Shown here: piece by piece, positions 48,166 to 59,994 of the stretch
Layout: each line of letters starts with the position of its first letter
How positions within the stretch are numbered: the stretch's first letter is position 1
DNA from: Crambe crambe
Lineage: Eukaryota > Porifera > Demospongiae > Poecilosclerida > Crambeidae
Reading direction: 5' to 3'
Length of the DNA stretch: 64,000 nt
Assembly (NCBI GenBank): GCA_963924555.1
Contig: OZ004587.1
Location: 3,596,001-3,660,000 of the forward strand
Position numbers and translations under genes: made by a program
Notes under the pieces: generated by a model
Told to the model about the DNA's origin: nothing
The model's input: the letters and a program-made list of their open reading frames with translations, nothing else
The model's database searches: none

Positions 48166-50312
48166 GAGCGACAAAATCTCAATCTCCTAGGATTTTTGCT
48201 TACGCTATAGCTATTGCTAGCTATTACCTACTATAGCTAGTAATAAATCTTCTGTGGTATAATTAGATATTACTTATCTACCTCTATTATTAGGTAGTTA
48301 TATATGTAGCTAGCTATTGAGCTATGTCATAGACATGTTGCTCTGTGGCATCTAGCTAGCTATTATACGTAAGTAGTATCCAGAATTTTCCAATACTGAT
48401 TTGAATAAAGCTCAATCATGCATTCAAATCAGTATAGAGGAGTTATAAATATTCCATCGTTGTACACTTAAAAACAATATTAACTTTCTAACTAAGCAAG
48501 ATGCTATAAAAAAACAAAGTTCCTCCTTTTAAGTATGAGCAAATACACCCAACTATAAAGGTGACTTGAGATTTTGATGCACCTATAAACAGCATAGAAA
48601 TATAACCAATAATTAGTGAAAACTTATCCTAGGATATATTATCATTATAAAAGAGATTCATCACTAAGACAGAAACGACCTAGGAGATTTTTTATTGCTA
48701 GGGCAATTTATTAGTGAGCGCGATTGTCTTTGTATAATCAGATACAGCTGTATCACCTCCAATAGCTACTTTATATGCAGTGACAATTATATCCTGGTGG
48801 CGACGAAATATAGTAGGAGATTAGGTCGCTTGCGACAGAATTTCCTAGGATATTTTGTTGCCGCGACAGAATCTCCCAGTGACAAATACCGGTAATCTGT
48901 GACATCCAGACTATGCATTATAATAGGTGAGCGAGCGCAGCGAGCGTTAGGAGTATGGGACGTACTATTCACGCACTGTTGTGGCAGGCCCAAAGGGTTC
49001 CCTATGTCAACCAAAGAGTTTGAAATTAGAATTTATTCTAGCCTGCGAGATTAGCAAACTATAACAGATACTTGTCTCTGGCAGTATGAAGGCAGATAAA
49101 TACGTCCTTTACCATTTTTTTTTTTGGTCTGGCCTCAGATCATAACCCAGTTGTGTTCATCAACTATCACATCTATTTCCAAGGTCAAAATATCATGATA
49201 ATTCAGCTAGCGAGCGCAGCAAGCTTGCTGACTCTCAGGTCATGGCGCACGGGCAACTTCCAGGATCTGCAATAAATGTCCTATTTTAGACCACTGGCCA
49301 TTCGACTGTGAAGTATAATGGAAAATCACCCTACCTACTTTCAAAAATAAATAAATAAATAAAATAAATAAATAAAGAAGAGCTGGATCAATATTTAATT
49401 GTAAAAAATTTAGCGTGTAATGCACACCTCTCATGCTGTTGCAATGTTTTGGTGTGTATCCAGTGTGCTAGCACACCTCACATAGTGTGTGTCACACACT
49501 TTATACAGTATGATAGGGACTCTCTAATAGGTGGTTTCTGGTGTTCACTACACACTTTTATTAGTGTGATTCCATGGCATTAGCTATAGGTATTATAGAA
49601 GGGAATTTTTTTTAAATTTTAATGACAAACAATGACACAAAGAATAAAATAACAGAATAAAGATGAAACAGTTATTACTAATAGCAGTTATAAAATGCTT
49701 CACAGAAATAGTGGCCTTTTCAATAGGATAATATGGGGTATAAATTTCCATAAGAGTATAAAAATTTGAACAACCCATAGGGTACTGAATGTTGAAGACA
49801 AAAAAAGCTCACATTAAACAAAAGGTACATCATCTATATTGTTAATTTAAGTTACTATTTTTTTTATCTATAACCAGGAAGACCTGAGAATGTTATTTCA
49901 CATCTCCAACAAGAAGAATACAGGGGGCGAGATTCTCTCCATCTTCAACAATTGATGTCAAATTTGAACATTCCTATGTACAAATATTCACTTTAAAACA
50001 CAGTTCTCCTTATTATTATCATGATACCATCTAAGAAAAACTAAATCAGCCCTTCCCCTTGATAAACTTTGTAACAACAATGACCCAGCCCACTGGACCC
50101 TAGCTAATTATAATCTGAATCCTCCCCTATACAAATACCAAAATTATTCATGGACATTCCAAGGTGCATTAGATAGATGGAAAGCACCCATTCAGTTATC
50201 TGAAACTTTCACTAATCTGGTGGTCTCTGGCTATTAGTGAGGGTCCACTGTGTATCAGACTGACACCTTCAACATATGCCAACATCTCAGACTGAAGGTA
50301 GTACACCGACTA

Positions 50313-50492
50313 CCTTAAGATGGGTATTATTGGCGGCTACTAATTTTAGCATTTTAAGGGGATATACTATTTTGGCCGGTATTAATTTTAGCTATCTTGA
50401 GCTTTGTGTAATAGCTATTTTTAATTAGGAAATAAAAGTCTACTCGCTAAATTCGCTAAATTAACAAGTCGCCAATAATACCCACCTTAAGG
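50313..50492. mobile_element. Small MITE, right arm copy
   Basis: Counterpart of 23663-23839 and 36289-36458, with TA flanks and ccttaagatgggtattattg ends. Confidence 0.7.
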
Positions 50493-50605
50493 TATGTCCA
50501 ACATATCAGACTGAAGGTTACACACCGACTAAGTCTCAACATTTCAAACTGAAGGTTATACATTGACTAAGTCCAACATATCAGACTGAAGGTTATGGCC
50601 ACCAA
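50493..50605. repeat. Minisatellite, right arm copy
   Basis: About three units of the same 36-37-bp sequence seen at 23840 and 36090. Confidence 0.75.
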
Positions 50606-50673
50606 GTGTCATACATAAAGCCCAATACAAAGTTGTTTTAGGGATACTGGGCAATTGTTGGCATATTATGTTA

Positions 50674-52080
50674 CTAACATACCTTTTTGACAAAGATGAT
50701 TATTTTAGTAGGATCTGGCCTGCATCTTGCATCAGGCACTAGAAGTGCCAAAATGAACAATGAAAGAATCAAATTTCCTAAAGATGAAATAATAGTTTCA
50801 ACTGCACTGCATGGCATACCTTCAGTATTATCCTTTGCTTCTAACATAATGTGAGAGAGGCAAGAATTATGCAGTACTTCCATTTCCACACGAGCAAGGA
50901 TGTGTGGAATTAAAGATTTCCAGTGCTCCCTAGCAGTTGCTCACATAGAATTTTCTCCCATTATCCTCTGCATTTCTAACATTAAAACAAACAAACAAAC
51001 AAACAAAAAAAAAACTACATCATTTCTCTAGCTCAATAAGTTATCATAATTATACCTCATCAGCTTCTTGGAGAGATGTAAATTTGGTGAAAATTACATT
51101 GAGGTCCATTGAAATCTCTAAAATCTCAGCTCTCCTCATGGCAAAAGAGCGCATCATGAGGTCCTTCACAACATGAGGATTTCTGTTAGATTTCTTGAAC
51201 TGTACCTATGAAAAATGACAGTATTACTTATAATATTAATACATAGGTATAATCTCACCTGAAGAGCTTTTGCGTGCCATGATATTCCTCTCCAGGTAGC
51301 GGAAGTGGTTGGCTGATAGATTTCATGATACCAGGTGACTTCTGTACCAGCTGTTTAGAAGAGTTATCTAATGAAAAGGGATTGATTTCGACCAGTATTT
51401 TTTTACAAAGGGCTCATTACTCGTATAAAATCAAACATAAAAGAGTACTAAAACAGAATGCCTAAGAGCTTGTACATACCTGCAGGAGAAATTTGAGGTT
51501 TTTTTTTTCATGTCGAAATTCTTTAAACCTGTTTATCAAACTATGTTTCATTGCATCCTGTAAAATAAAAAGGTTAAGTTAAGAGAATTTAGCTAGTTGA
51601 TATAATATGAATTACATAAGGTTTTCCAATCGATGGTTTAAAAAAAGGATACTTTATGATTATAGATCTTGCCACACATATGCAGTCTTCGTAGGTAGGA
51701 AATTTCTTTATGCGTAACATGGCATAAGCTACTTGAGTGATGAAATATTGAATTTACTTTTTAAATCTTTTCCTGGAAGCAAGTGCTTCATCTATATCAC
51801 GACGATAGTGCAATGGTAAAGGAAAAGGATCAGGGAGTGGAACCTCATTTAAATCCTGTTTTGGCCTCTTCTTCTTAGAGCACTATGTTATATTATACAT
51901 TATTATTATGCACCTGAAGATTTCTTTATCTACAGTTACCTGTCCATCATTTCTTATAATCTCAACGCTATCATCATTTTTCTTTTGGATCATCATCGTC
52001 TTCGCTCTCAAGCTTACGCTTCCGACTGCTAAATAAAGCTTCATCACTATTACTCTTGTCATCATTGGCAGTTTGCTAGA
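50674..52080 (-). pseudogene. SAMD3-like family gene remnant, right arm
   Basis: Minus-strand exons: about 52075-51944 (acidic, RKRK-type), 51885-51755 (HYRRDIDEAL-type), 51752-51630 (TQVAYAMLRIKKFPTYEDC, then VARSIIIKYPF), 51550-51490, 51350-51265, 51205-51055 and 50930-50680 (MEVLHNSCLSHIMLEAKDN). This arm keeps the CICVARSI exon whole, which shows where the Tigger element landed in copy 1. Breaks: one extra A in an A run of the acidic exon near 51980, and an in-frame TAA after RKRFKK. Function unknown. Confidence 0.6.
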
Positions 52081-52329
52081 ATTATTACATTCATAGACAT
52101 ACCATGCAGCTGCTGCAGTGCATGAACACGTCTACTTACTATGGTTACATGTACATGTTTTAATTAGCTGGCTAGTTGTATATTGGACCCTACTTCAAAT
52201 CTGCTTCCCCATTAATCCAACCTACCCATTAATGACATTCATAGCTATTATGAGATACATTAAATTGCTAATCCAAAATTTTTACTGATCTGAATAATCA
52301 CTGGTAAGGCTATTTGCATTAGTGATGGT

Positions 52330-53191
52330 ATACTGATAGAGCCAGAGGATGACTAAGAATATGTACAATAAAAAATAGGATTAGTTTGTGCTTGGGATAT
52401 ACTGATGTGTCCTTAGTCAAGCAGCACTTACGACAGAACCAGAGGATGACTAAGAAACTTTAAAAGGTGGAATATATCAATGTGTCCTTAGCCAGAGGAT
52501 GACTAAGAAATAAAAATCTGTAGAATAAAAATAGGATTAGTTTGCACTTGTTAGAGTGATGCTAGAGACAATTTATGGAGGAAATACCTTGTTTTAAAAG
52601 GTGGAATATACTGATGTGTCCTTAGTCCAGTAGCACTTACGATAGAGCCAGAGGATGACTAAGAAATACAAATCTGTACAATAAAAAATAGGATTAGTTT
52701 GCACCTGTTAGAGTGATGCTAGAGACAATTTATGGAGAAAATACCTTGTTTTTAAAAGGGATGTGTCCTTAGTCCAGTAGCACTTACGATAGAGCCAGAG
52801 GATGACTAAAAAATAGAAATCTGTACAATAAAAAATTGGATTAGTTTGCACTTGTTACAGCGATGGTGGAGACAATTTATGGAGGGAATACCTTGTTTTA
52901 AAAGGTGGAATATATCAATGTGTCCTTAGTCCGGTAGGACCTACGATAGAGCCTAAGAAATAGAAATCTGTACAATAAAAAATAGTATTAGTTTGCACTT
53001 GTTAGAGTGATGCTAGAGATGGGAGGGAGTACCTTGTTTTAAAAGGTGGAATATACCGATGTCCTTAGTCCGATAGCACTTACGTCAGAGCCAGAGGATG
53101 ACTAAGAAATTAAGTACGATTAGTTTGCACTTGTTAGAGTGATGCTTATGGAGGCCATACCTCGTTTTAAAAGGTGAAATATAACGTGTCC
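52330..53191 (-). repeat. Right subterminal tandem array
   Basis: Six to seven units inverted relative to 33144-34700 (gccagaggatgactaagaaa, gtgtccttagtcc). Fewer and more often truncated than on the left. Ends at CGTGTCC followed by TTAA. Confidence 0.85.
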
Positions 53192-53200
53192 TTAAAATAG

Positions 53201-53265
53201 GGTTGGTAAAGTGTCGGCCCTAAGGTTGGTAAAGGGTCGGCCCTAAGGTTGGTAAAGGGTCGGCC
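53201..53265. repeat. Three tandem 23-bp repeats
   Basis: Units of ggttggtaaagggtcggccc plus taa start at 53201, 53224 and 53247, immediately outside the giant element. A CpG-rich stretch (gatcgacgcgtacgcgac) follows. Confidence 0.85.
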
Positions 53266-53550
53266 GCGAGACTCGATCGACGCGTACGCGACTATACTGT
53301 ACTTCTGGTCATTTGCACTGCAGATACTCATCCCCCATACTCCTCCCTCAACCAAATCTCAGCAGCCATTATATAAATGTAATGATTACTTTAGCTAGTT
53401 ATTCTGATCAGATGGTGTTCTACAATAGAGCTTTTAGTGAGTGCAAAAGATTTCTTATAAATAAAACTAAGTGGGGATGGCTCCAAAATTTATCACTGCA
53501 AAATCTAGCTAGATTATTTACTTTGACTGCAGCAGATTATGTACTTTGAT

Positions 53551-53810
53551 CAGTGGTGGATCTAGGAGGGGGCATTTCAGGCACATGCCCCCTCTCCTCC
53601 CCCTTTTGGTGTGGCCACTTATAAGAATTAGCTATAGTGGTGCACGACAGTTTGCAAGTTAGCTGCAGACTGGCTAAGCATCAAGTGGGCACAGTTTCCC
53701 TAAAAGGGGTGTGGTTAGGAAAACATTTTTCTTCCATGCGCAAACATGAGCCTCCATCTATGTGCCCCCCCCCCCCCCCCCCCCTTCTAAAAATCCTGGA
53801 TCCACCACTG
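53551..53810. mobile_element. 260-bp MITE with CAGTGGTGGATC ends
   Basis: Inverted ends CAGTGGTGGATCTAGGA and, inverted, CAGTGGTGGATCCAGGA. It contains a C tract of about 20 bases. Flanks share AT. No coding content; superfamily unknown. Confidence 0.8.
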
Positions 53811-54011
53811 ATGATTGCTTAGCTAGCTATCTATTCTGGCCAGATGGCCACTCCTCAGTATAGATGCTCATCCTACATGGCTGTACATATAGCTAGTCTG
53901 CTCACTTTATCATGCCAGTGTGTGCACCTCCACATCCAGTGTTATGTACTTACAAAAGAGGAATGTTATAAATTTCTATAATTACATAGAAAAAGAATGT
54001 AAACAAGTGAG

Positions 54012-54222
54012 GACAAAAAATTTCTTCTAAGTAAAAAGTGAAGTACGTAGGGATAGCAATAAAATTCAGCTGCATTCCTATCACTTATAACCCTCCTAAT
54101 TTCAACCATATATATATATCGCCCAACTTAAATCCCTACTCACTGGGCTAGGAGTGATAGGAATGCAGCTGAATTTTATTGCTATCCCTACTTCACTTTT
54201 TATTTAGAAGAAATTTTTTTGC
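54012..54222. mobile_element. Hairpin MITE, about 72-bp stems
   Basis: Left stem (about 54012-54085) and right stem (54153-54222) are inverted copies, e.g. ggaatgcagctgaatttta on the right. The loop of about 65 bases has a TA run. A miniature inverted-repeat element. Confidence 0.8.
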
Positions 54223-55529
54223 GCTTATAGTTGATTAGAAGTCACAGATAGTGCTGTTGATGGAAATTGTTAGTTTGGCTGTGCTGACCCTTTACCTCCT
54301 TTTTCTTGGGGGTGGGGATAATAGCAGTCTGCTTGGACAAAAACTTGCGATGAAAATTGGTCCCCCATGTGAGATTTGGTCCAGCCCACATTAGACGTCC
54401 ACGTGTGTCTATGTAGGATACTGGAAGCATAGATGAAAGCGGTGTGCTGGTGGCTCTATCCAAGCCCTTTGACAACACTGTGTGAAACAACCTCCGACCA
54501 CACCACCCTAGTCCTTAGCCTAGCCAAGCCCTAGCCCTAGCCCCTAGCCCTAACCAAGCCCTTTGGCCATACAACCCTAGCCTTGGAGTTATGAAATCCA
54601 CACCACCAGTAGCTACCATTCATCAGCGAAGGACCATTTTATTGATAAAAATAGTCTGACCGGACTGAAAATAATAGTCTGGGCCAATTTTGGCCGGACC
54701 AAATTTTTTTTGACAAGGCTACTGTGAAAATTAGGTACACAGAAATAAGCTACACCTACAGGTTAATCTTTGGGAACATTAAGTCAAGTACCACAGGTCA
54801 CAGCTTCAGACAAGCACTATAAATGATTTTGTGGTTAGCTACGACTTAGGTGCTGCAACCTCACCTCCCTCTTAATATTGTGTGCACAGTGCACTCATTG
54901 ACTAAGTGAGAGATACATACCATTACGATCCACTATTATTCCCTGGAGCATATTTATGATTACTGGTGGGGGTTAGGAGTATATATATTAAAGTATGTTG
55001 AATGTCTCATCCAGCAGTTGAATCAGCAAGTAATGAGCACGGAAATATCCTTACTTAGTGTTACCTAACTGTACATCATTTATAATTGTTTTCCGTTTCT
55101 TTGCTGTGCCTGTCTCACTCATTCTGATAGCTGTTTGTTTGACAATGGAATAATTATTCTCTTTTCACAATGCAGAATATAATATAATAGCTAATGTAGA
55201 CCAAGTTTTAAAATGTACATAGCTCCTGCTACAGAGCTAGATATTAACCTGTAATAATAGTTATGTGATATACTACCATATCAAAGCTAACTACAAAATT
55301 ATTTATAGTGCTTGTCTGAAGCTGTGAGCTGTGGTACATACAGTGGAACTTAGACTTAATGGTCACCTGAGTACGTTAGCAGGTCATTATACTGATCAAA
55401 TTTCATCTCATGTAGCAACAAAAAAGTAGCTCAATATGCAATACAAGGAGAATCTAATAATTATTACATAAACATTACATAATAAATAATTATAACAATT
55501 CAAAAAAGCCATTCTAAGTAACAAAAAGT
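54223..55529. other. Gene-free stretch downstream of the glycosyltransferase
   Basis: An 82-codon minus-strand frame (54490-54242) has no recognisable domain. A CCCTAG/CCCTAA-rich run lies at 54505-54560. Otherwise AT-rich, with nothing identified. Confidence 0.45.
54505..54560. repeat. CCCTAG/CCCTAA-rich run
   Basis: Several degenerate CCCTAG units and one CCCTAA, in about 55 bases. Resembles telomere-type repeats but is too short and irregular to call an interstitial telomere. Confidence 0.4.
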
Positions 55530-57152
55530 CTACAGAGATTGGGATAGTGGTTGTAATAATGACACACAGATTTTATTCCAGGAAAAATTCTCCACAGCAA
55601 TACTCCTTAGCTTTTCAGAAATCTCTTTTCTTCGCGAGGTATCAGAATAATCTTTATTCGGGTAAAGATATTGAAGTCCTCCAATTACTTTCTTGGGTAA
55701 CTCTTCCAACAGACCAGACCCATCAGCGAACTCAAACTTTCCCCCTGGCTGAGACTTGATGTGCATGATGGCTTCTAAGGAAGAGTCAGTCTTCTTTACG
55801 ATATCCAAAATATCTGCCAGGCCAGAATGATAGTGGCTCAAGGGTAAGACACCTGAACACATTGCTTCTACTGTTACCATTCCAAATGCCTCAGCACACT
55901 TACTTCCCACAATAGCAATGCTGGCCATTGGAAGAATCTTGCTTAACTGGTGGTGCTCCATAATTCCTGTAATAGTGATACGCTGGCGTTCCTCTGGTGA
56001 TATCTTTTGGAATATGCTTCTTAGCTGGTCTGGTGAGGCATCCAAGAAGCATCCAGCCTGACAAAATGCTATAAAGGCATCTACATCTCCGGATTCCATG
56101 GAGCTAAGTATTCCTTCCATGTGCTCACGGTAACCTCCATAACCTATGACCAGGAGTCTAGCATTTGGGACTTCACGAAGAACCATAGGAAAAGAAACAA
56201 GAACCTCACCCACACCTTTAGTGTTCAGATAAGCTCCAAAGTAAAGAATGATAGGTTCTCCTTCAGTAAAGGTTGGCCAACGCTTTAGGAGATCAGAATC
56301 CACAGCCCATTGGTCATAAGTGCCAGCTAAGGCTGTGAGAGAGCCATGGAGGTCATCAATGCTTGCTGGATCACTGGGTAGAACCATTTTTGCTGCCTGT
56401 CTCCCTGTGGGTTTTCTGTCAATAAAACTCTGTATTTTTTCAAGGAACCATTGTTGGTTTTCTTCTACACTATCAAGCAACTGAAATACATTTGGATCCA
56501 TTCCTGGTGGAATTACGACCTGCTTATGATGTAGAGCTATTTCTTCCGTATGTTGAGCAAAGGTCTCACCCAAGAGCTTGCAAATATACGAAGTGCCTGC
56601 AACTATCTTTTCACAATGACTAAGACCTTCCAGGGCATACTTTAGAAGTTCAGGTCGTTGTTTGAGCGAAAAAGATATTGAACTGCCATGTATTTTCACA
56701 TCATATGGAACTCGTCCTTCACAAGCTCGTTTGGCCACAGCAGGACTCAGAATAGCATGATTAGTGAGAATACGGTCGACTCCTTGCTCTAAGACTTTAC
56801 ACAGTCCAGCTGCTGTCTTGTCAATGTAGTTCTCTATTTCAGCAAGGGAACACTCAGCACTTCCCATAGCCTTAACTTGAAATCCTTCATAACGATTGAA
56901 CACATACAGAAGTAGCAAGTTGTCTATATCAGGCACTACTACACGAATGGATCTTGGCCTAGGTGCAGTAATTGGCACATTCTCAGTGCCAATGAAACAC
57001 TCATCTACAAAGTCGAGCTTTCCAGCATTGCGATCTTGACATACGACTGTAACAGCATGACCAAGATTCTTCCATATCTTAGCCACATTGGCAGAGTAGA
57101 TGTTAGAACCAGTACCACTGAGCAAATAACCATGAACTATAACTAGATGCAT
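55530..57152 (-). CDS. Glycosyltransferase family 4 (GT-B fold), intronless
   Basis: A single uninterrupted frame of 540 codons. The N-terminus (HLVIVHGYLLSGTGSN) fits the Rossmann-type N-domain of GT4 enzymes with its glycine loop. The C-terminal domain has ILYFGAYLNTKGVGEV (donor-side strand and loop), ARLLVIGYGG, and EAFGMVTVE (residues about 420-428), the E-x7-E motif that binds the nucleotide-sugar. It should transfer a sugar from a nucleotide donor with retention; the acceptor cannot be read. It has no signal peptide or membrane helix, so it is probably cytoplasmic. The length, a little over the family norm, and the opening HGYxLSGTGSN are, from memory, shared with bacterial GT4 proteins. 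With no intron this suggests a bacterial origin. The start is the first in-frame ATG and matches the expected N-terminal strand. Confidence 0.9.
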   Translation of the reverse strand: MHLVIVHGYLLSGTGSNIYSANVAKIWKNLGHAVTVVCQDRNAGKLDFVDECFIGTENVPITAPRPRSIRVVVPDIDNLLLLYVFNRYEGFQVKAMGSAECSLAEIENYIDKTAAGLCKVLEQGVDRILTNHAILSPAVAKRACEGRVPYDVKIHGSSISFSLKQRPELLKYALEGLSHCEKIVAGTSYICKLLGETFAQHTEEIALHHKQVVIPPGMDPNVFQLLDSVEENQQWFLEKIQSFIDRKPTGRQAAKMVLPSDPASIDDLHGSLTALAGTYDQWAVDSDLLKRWPTFTEGEPIILYFGAYLNTKGVGEVLVSFPMVLREVPNARLLVIGYGGYREHMEGILSSMESGDVDAFIAFCQAGCFLDASPDQLRSIFQKISPEERQRITITGIMEHHQLSKILPMASIAIVGSKCAEAFGMVTVEAMCSGVLPLSHYHSGLADILDIVKKTDSSLEAIMHIKSQPGGKFEFADGSGLLEELPKKVIGGLQYLYPNKDYSDTSRRKEISEKLRSIAVENFSWNKICVSLLQPLSQSL

Positions 57153-57179
57153 TTCTTACAGCTTTTAATTATTGACTTA

Positions 57180-58690
57180 GAAAACTCAGCACTCAACATG
57201 GATAGGTTTTATCCCAGTTTCTAAAAATGCAAGCTGACTAGATAGAAGGTAGACTTATCAGCTAGTAGCTATAATAGTTTCATTCCAAGTTTAAAAAATG
57301 CAGGATGACAGGAAACTGGAATGGAATATGGGTGATGTACAGAGTAACGTGCAGCATAGTCCCCCATAGCTATATAGGGCAAGTATTTGTGATCACTCAG
57401 ACATTGCATTTGTGTGTATACTCTAAATCCTAGTTGTGGCTGGAGTAGGATGCACCAATCTGGGTTCAGTTGTTATGTCCCCAGAACCCTTTTAGATCCT
57501 GAGGCATTGTGTTGGTCACCTAGCAGAAGCACTAAAGTCTATCCTGTCTTCTGACCACAGATTTCCTTTCGAATGGTTGCTCTGTATGTATAATCACTAG
57601 GAAGAAGCAAACAAGTTGGCCATTTCATTCCTTGGTTTTGATCATGTCTGATTCTATTATTATGGTGGACTAGGACTACAGGGCCTCCGTATCTTTGCAC
57701 TCAACATGGATAGATATTCAGGTGCTATTAGCTATAATCTTATCCCAGTTTCTAAAAATGCAGGCTGACTATAATTATGCTAAATATGGAAATTGGATTG
57801 TAGACTTATTAGCTAGTAGCTATTATAGTCTCATTCCAAAAAAAATGCAGGATGACTGCAAACTGGAATGGAATATGGGTGATGTGCAGAATAACATGCA
57901 GCATAGTCCCCCATAGCTACATAGGGCAAGTGTTTGTGATCACTCAGACATTGCATTTGTGTGTATACTCTAAATCCTTTTGCATGGATGTAGTTGTGGC
58001 TGGAGTAGGATGCACCAATCTGGGTTCAGTTATGTCCCCAGAACCCTTTTAGATCCTGAGGCATTGTGTTGGTCACCTAGCGGAAGTCTATCCGGTCTTC
58101 TGACCACAGATTTCCTTTCGAATGCTTTCTAGTTGCTCTGTATGTATAATTACTAGGAAGAAGCGAAAATAGCACCACAAGTTGGCCATTTCATTCCTAG
58201 GGGCATCTGTATCTTTGCACTCAACATGGATAGGTTTACAGATATTCAAGTACTATTAGCTATAATTATTATAGTCTTATCTCAGTTTCTAAAAATACAG
58301 GCTAATTATGCTAAACATGGAAATCAGAATGCAGACTTATTAGGTAGTAGCTATTATAGTCTCATTCTGAGTTTCTAAAAAATGCAGGATGACAGGAAAC
58401 TGGAATGGAATATGGGTGATGTACAGAGTAACATGCAGCATAGTCCCCTATACCTAGGGCAAGTGTTTGTGATCACTCAGACATTGAATTTGTGTGTATA
58501 CTCTAAATCCTTTTGCCTTCACTTTATATGGAAGTAGTTGTGGCTGGAGTAGGATGCACCAATCTGGGTTCAGTTGTTATGTCCCCAGAACCCTTTTAGA
58601 TCCTGAGGCATTGTTGGTCACCTAGCAGAAGTATCCGGTCTTTTCACCACAGATTTCCTTTTTGGTTGCTCTGTATGTATAACTAGTTAT
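57180..58690. repeat. Long-period tandem repeat, about 540-bp unit
   Basis: Three consecutive copies, with the landmark aactggaatggaatatgggt at about 57316, 57861 and 58399. Each runs through gatcactcagacattg, ggagtaggatgcaccaatct and cacagatttcctttcg. Copies differ by small indels. Partial copies continue at 59200-59330, 59985-60090 and 60400-60830, split by other elements. Confidence 0.85.
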
Positions 58691-59052
58691 GTGCTCATAG
58701 CATAGAAGGGCGAGTGAAGCAACACAGCTTGCTTTTGTGAAATCTTTAAATGTTGCATTACGATATTTTGGAGTTGCATGCCCTCCCTCTTCTCGTAGAG
58801 TCTATAAGCCCTTGATACTACTAACCTAACTTCTCTTTGTTCAGCAGACTCTGAATCTAATCTCTGCCTTTTTTTGTCCAGCCTTATTTCCCTGTCACTT
58901 TCAGACTTTGCTATTCTATCTCTTTCATTTCTCCTGAACTTGGCATCCTCAGACTCTGCTTGTTCTTTTCTTCTTTCTCTATCCCTTTCATTTCTCCTTG
59001 ACCGTCTTTTTTTCCACTGATTCAGAGCTTTTTCTGGGTCTATCCTTCGCAT
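58687..59052 (-). pseudogene. Basic repeat-rich fragment, Helitron/Pif1-associated type
   Basis: A 121-codon frame rich in Arg, Glu, Ser and Lys (RRNERDRERRKEQAE, then RQRLDSESAEQREVR). From memory such RQRxxxExxEQRExR stretches precede Pif1-like helicase domains of Helitrons and related proteins. No helicase motif is present, so at most it is a fragment. It sits inside the long-period repeat array. Confidence 0.4.
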
Positions 59053-59335
59053 TTCTTCGGTCTAATTTTGCTCTTTTTTTGCTGCTCAGTTTTGGAGCAG
59101 TGTTCATTTGCATCGTTAGCTAAAAGTTAGGGCTTGACGTACCATATATAATATATTGCCACTATCCAGTTCATACACCATCGAGAGGGGTTCGCTTCGC
59201 TCATGATTACTAGGAAGAAGGGAAGAAAAAAGCACTACAAGTTGGCCATTTCATTCCTAGCAAAGCGAGGTTTTGATTCGTTATTATTATGATGGACTAG
59301 GGCCTCTGTATCTTTGCACTCAACATGGATAGGCT

Positions 59336-59994
59336 TATTATTATTATTATTATTATTATTGTATGATTCACAGCACAAGATGGCATTTAAGACAACAAAA
59401 AAAGAAGATGGGGCAATTAGAACTGGCTGAGGGTCCACCAGGACTGGCCTGGCAACCAGGAGAAGATTAAAAAACAGCAATAACAACAAAAAACAAACAA
59501 ACAAAAAACAATAAACAATCAAACAACACATCAACAACAACAGAAAAAAGATTGGTTAATGGTTACATGTCTTATAATCATAATTGGGTGGCTTGGGAAT
59601 TGACATACAGTTTCGGAGACAAGATGGAATGTGCAAGTGTTATTGGCTTCAAAACTTCTCAGAAAAAATGACCAAAAGTAATCTTTGAGTTTGTAGGAGC
59701 ACCTAAGGTTATATCAATTGGTGGCAGAGAGTTCCATAATCTAGTCAGCCTGTTGAAATAGAAGTGTCTTTGGGAGTTGGAGATGGATCTTGAGTGAGTT
59801 AGTTTGATGGTTGCAGTTGAACTGAATGACATGTAATTGAAGGCATTGAAAGAATCATTAATGAGAAACATGATGTCATTGAGCTCAAGCAACATCATTA
59901 GTGGCAACAGGTGAAGAGATTTAAATCTAGATTTGTAATTGGAAGTGTAGTCTTGTAAAATGAACTTTGTGGCCCTACGTTGTAGACATTGCAT
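59336..59994 (-). mobile_element. LINE 3' end with AAT tail
   Basis: A minus-strand frame (59994-59659) matches the C-terminal end of LINE reverse transcriptase proteins (LQRRATKFILQDYTSNYKSR, LLPLMMLLELNDIMFLIN, FYFNRLTRLWNSLP). A non-coding 3' region follows down to an (AAT)n tail at about 59337-59361. It is 5'-truncated and lies within the long-period array. Fragments in the palindrome arms belong to the same LINE type. Confidence 0.8.

Larger units (their letters stand above)
33144..53191. mobile_element. Giant palindromic element, copy 2 (about 13.7 kb without later insertions)
   Basis: Inverted ends begin GGACACGTTATATTTCACC on both sides; the first 54 bases differ at one position. TTAA flanks both (33140-33143, 53192-53195). 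Moving inward, each arm has a subterminal tandem array, SAMD3-like exons, a minisatellite, a small MITE, a LINE-tail block and a core, meeting at a loop near 46150-46745. After removing the gypsy element and the 947-bp MITE from the left arm, the arms are about 6.97 and 6.75 kb. No transposase was recognised. TTAA flanks are usual for piggyBac and Kolobok elements, and long repeat-filled inverted ends for Foldback/Galileo; neither assignment is demonstrated. Confidence 0.75.

Noticed and set aside
54242-54490. 82-codon minus-strand frame
   Set aside because: No recognisable motif and no neighbouring coding exons.
54505-54560. Interstitial telomere
   Set aside because: Units are mixed CCCTAG/CCCTAA and irregular, too short to separate from chance.
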